Source: Prevotella communis
GTDB lineage: Bacteria > Bacteroidota > Bacteroidia > Bacteroidales > Bacteroidaceae
Reading direction: 5' to 3'
Assembly (NCBI RefSeq): GCF_022024175.1
Contig: NZ_CP091794.1
Coordinates: 1,550,001 to 1,614,000, forward strand
DNA length: 64,000 nt
Below the pieces are notes generated by a model. It did no database searches. It was not told the DNA's origin and saw only the letters and a list, made by a program, of their open reading frames with translations. Shown piece by piece: positions 62,815-64,000 of this stretch. Position 1 is the stretch's first letter, and every line of letters begins with the position of its first letter. The position numbers were made by a program, and so were the translations under genes.

Positions 62815-63801
62815 ATGAAAATGATTCTTGAAGCTTCAGAAAAAGTCTTCCTCTTAGGGATTTGCGCTTTTAGTCTGACGAATTGTTTTAACGGTCATGT
62901 AAGAAAAGCTCAGGATGCTAATGCCTCTGTATCGTATATTCCTGAGGCTCCAGATTATGATGACTCTATCATGTGGATTACGGCAGATGGCGACCAGCAC
63001 GGAACGGGAGCCGATGTGTTTTATGTAGTGTCAACATGGGAAGAGGATTGGATGACGGCTGATAGTATCGTTTGTCACTATGCTGACGTATGGAATCCAA
63101 AGCATCGTGAGCGCATGGCTATTGAAATGAATAAGGCTGCTGGTTATATGTCTCCAGGTAACCGATTCTATGCACCTTTCTACCGTCATACAACGATTGA
63201 TGCGTTTATGATGGAGAGTGAGGATAGTGTGTTGAATCGTGCCCGCATGGCTATGGATGATGTCTGTGCGGCTTTTGATTACTTCCAAGCTCAGCGTGAC
63301 CAGAGTCGTCCGCTGATTATTGCAGGGTTCAGTCAAGGTGGCATGGCGGTGGTGGAACTGCTGAAGCACATGAGTGACGAGACCTACGGACAGTTGGCTG
63401 CTGCTTACGTACTGGGTTATAAGGTGACACCAGAGGATACGTTGCAAACAAAACATATCAAGGCTGCGCAAGGGGCTGACGATACGGGCGTGACTATCTG
63501 TTATAATACGGTGAAAGACGTGAAGTACATCAATTCCATTATTGCTGCCTCATGTATAGGCATCAATCCTGTGAACTGGCGTACGGATGCCACGCCTGCT
63601 ACACTCCATGATACGATTACCGTCACATTAGAACCTGAGCGTCACGTTCTCGTGGTCACAGGCTATAGTGGTTCGGAGTATCATGCCTATAAGAATTTTA
63701 TCAATGTAGGCGATATCCATAGTTGTGAGCCTTGGCTCTATAGTGAGTGCATAAAGAAGAACATGGCTCTTAGGGCTAAAGCATGGCGTATGAGGAATTG
63801 A
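62815..63801 (+). CDS. DUF3089 alpha/beta-hydrolase-like lipoprotein
   Basis: 328 residues from ATG 62815; starts at 62785 or 62821 are alternatives. The N-terminus MKMILEASEKVFLLGICAFSLTNC is an export signal with a lipobox-type Cys. The body shows DUF3089 features: GTGADVFYVVSTWEEDW, YAPFYRHTTI and the nucleophile elbow GFSQGGM with Ser173. A catalytic His is plausible in the GDIHSCEPW segment near the end. The substrate is unknown; related proteins are presumed esterases or lipases. It follows the helicase gene by 46 nt. Confidence 0.75.
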   Translation: MKMILEASEKVFLLGICAFSLTNCFNGHVRKAQDANASVSYIPEAPDYDDSIMWITADGDQHGTGADVFYVVSTWEEDWMTADSIVCHYADVWNPKHRERMAIEMNKAAGYMSPGNRFYAPFYRHTTIDAFMMESEDSVLNRARMAMDDVCAAFDYFQAQRDQSRPLIIAGFSQGGMAVVELLKHMSDETYGQLAAAYVLGYKVTPEDTLQTKHIKAAQGADDTGVTICYNTVKDVKYINSIIAASCIGINPVNWRTDATPATLHDTITVTLEPERHVLVVTGYSGSEYHAYKNFINVGDIHSCEPWLYSECIKKNMALRAKAWRMRN

Positions 63802-63829
63802 TATAGATAACGAATAATACGTAATAACA

Positions 63830-63866
63830 AGAACGGCGTACCCATTTGAGTACGTCGTTCTTGTTA
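63830..63866. terminator. Terminator between convergent genes
   Basis: GAACGGCGTAC and GTACGTCGTTC around CCATTTGA, with an ACAAG/CTTGT outer extension. T-rich tracts are modest, so strength is moderate. Confidence 0.65.
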
Positions 63867-63884
63867 TATATATGGTCAAAACTC

Positions 63885-64000
63885 TTATCTTGCTGATACG
63901 TACTTGTGCAGTGTCTTACGAACGGCACCTGCACCGGCATACAGTTCCTTCACCATTCCTTCGATCTGCTCGCCCAGACCAGCCTCGTAGAGATCCAGTC
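63885..64000 (-). CDS. 3' end of an unidentified gene, cut by window edge
   Basis: Only the last 37 codons are visible, ending in TAA (63887-63885 on the minus strand). The frame reads LDLYEAGLGEQIEGMVKELY and ends KTLHKYVSAR. It is coding-like, with an amphipathic helical appearance, but too short for me to assign to a family. Confidence 0.5.
   Translation of the reverse strand, partial: LDLYEAGLGEQIEGMVKELYAGAGAVRKTLHKYVSAR

Overview
The window reads as chromosomal DNA of a Prevotella-like member of the Bacteroidales. The evidence: almost every upstream gap carries the Bacteroidetes -7 box TAnnTTTG, often followed by C; Shine-Dalgarno sites are mostly absent; many lipoproteins have acidic residues right after the lipidated Cys; and there are Bacteroidetes hallmarks such as a Nudix-type AraR next to arabinose genes, a DUF4295 gene after rpmB-rpmG, and a C10 peptidase with a sorting-type C-terminus. 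No tRNA, rRNA, CRISPR array, transposase or phage gene was seen.

Layout. 1-2049: end of an SGNH-hydrolase gene overlapping an MBOAT O-acyltransferase, a polysaccharide O-acetylation pair. 2154-6182: ABC-F ATPase and an M13 metallopeptidase. 6183-6848: a gene-free stretch with three terminator-like hairpins and a possible small RNA. 6849-10312: two tandem paralogous membrane regulators (export signal, TPRs, membrane helix, AraC-type HTH).

10335-30484: an accessory region of exported proteins in three inferred transcription units. Unit 1 (10456-19037): a tiny membrane protein, three tandem but divergent MACPF/CDC-type pore-forming lipoproteins and two near-twin lipoproteins of unknown function. 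Unit 2 (19194-22416): a BMP/PnrA-like binding lipoprotein overlapping a lipoprotein that fuses a type-1 periplasmic-binding domain to a legumain (C13) protease. Unit 3 (22561-30484): a second tiny membrane protein, a small lipoprotein, a C10 (streptopain-like) protease, an outer-membrane barrel, an S41 protease lipoprotein, an M13 lipoprotein and a small secreted protein. Units 1 and 3 begin with the same duplicated terminator-promoter-small-gene cassette, so a 12-kb module is bracketed by direct repeats. This is the best candidate for an undescribed system: probably surface-exposed pore-formers with co-encoded proteases and binding proteins, perhaps antagonistic toward related bacteria as known Bacteroidales MACPF toxins (BSAPs) are. 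That role is inference.

30726-40384 (minus strand): a tricorn-like S41 protease, then the arabinose cluster araA-araD-araR(Nudix)-SSS symporter-aldose 1-epimerase. 40556-45730: DMP19 protein, smpB, a MetH without its reactivation domain, and a GH10-like hydrolase, overlapping by 4 nt at each junction. 45826-53637: housekeeping genes (rpmA, rplU, pyrF, prfA, fmt, rpe, an ECF sigma factor, tsaD, pncC, rpmB, rpmG, DUF4295). 53757-60306 (minus strand): a surface-polysaccharide block with four glycosyltransferases and a flippase. 60381-63801: a UvrD/PcrA helicase and a DUF3089 lipoprotein. The last 116 bases hold the 3' end of a minus-strand gene.

A second theme is repeat-like sequence read in frame inside conserved genes (ABC-F ATPase, GT4, metH, BMP lipoprotein, helicase tail), which looks like short dispersed repeats tolerated as protein linkers.
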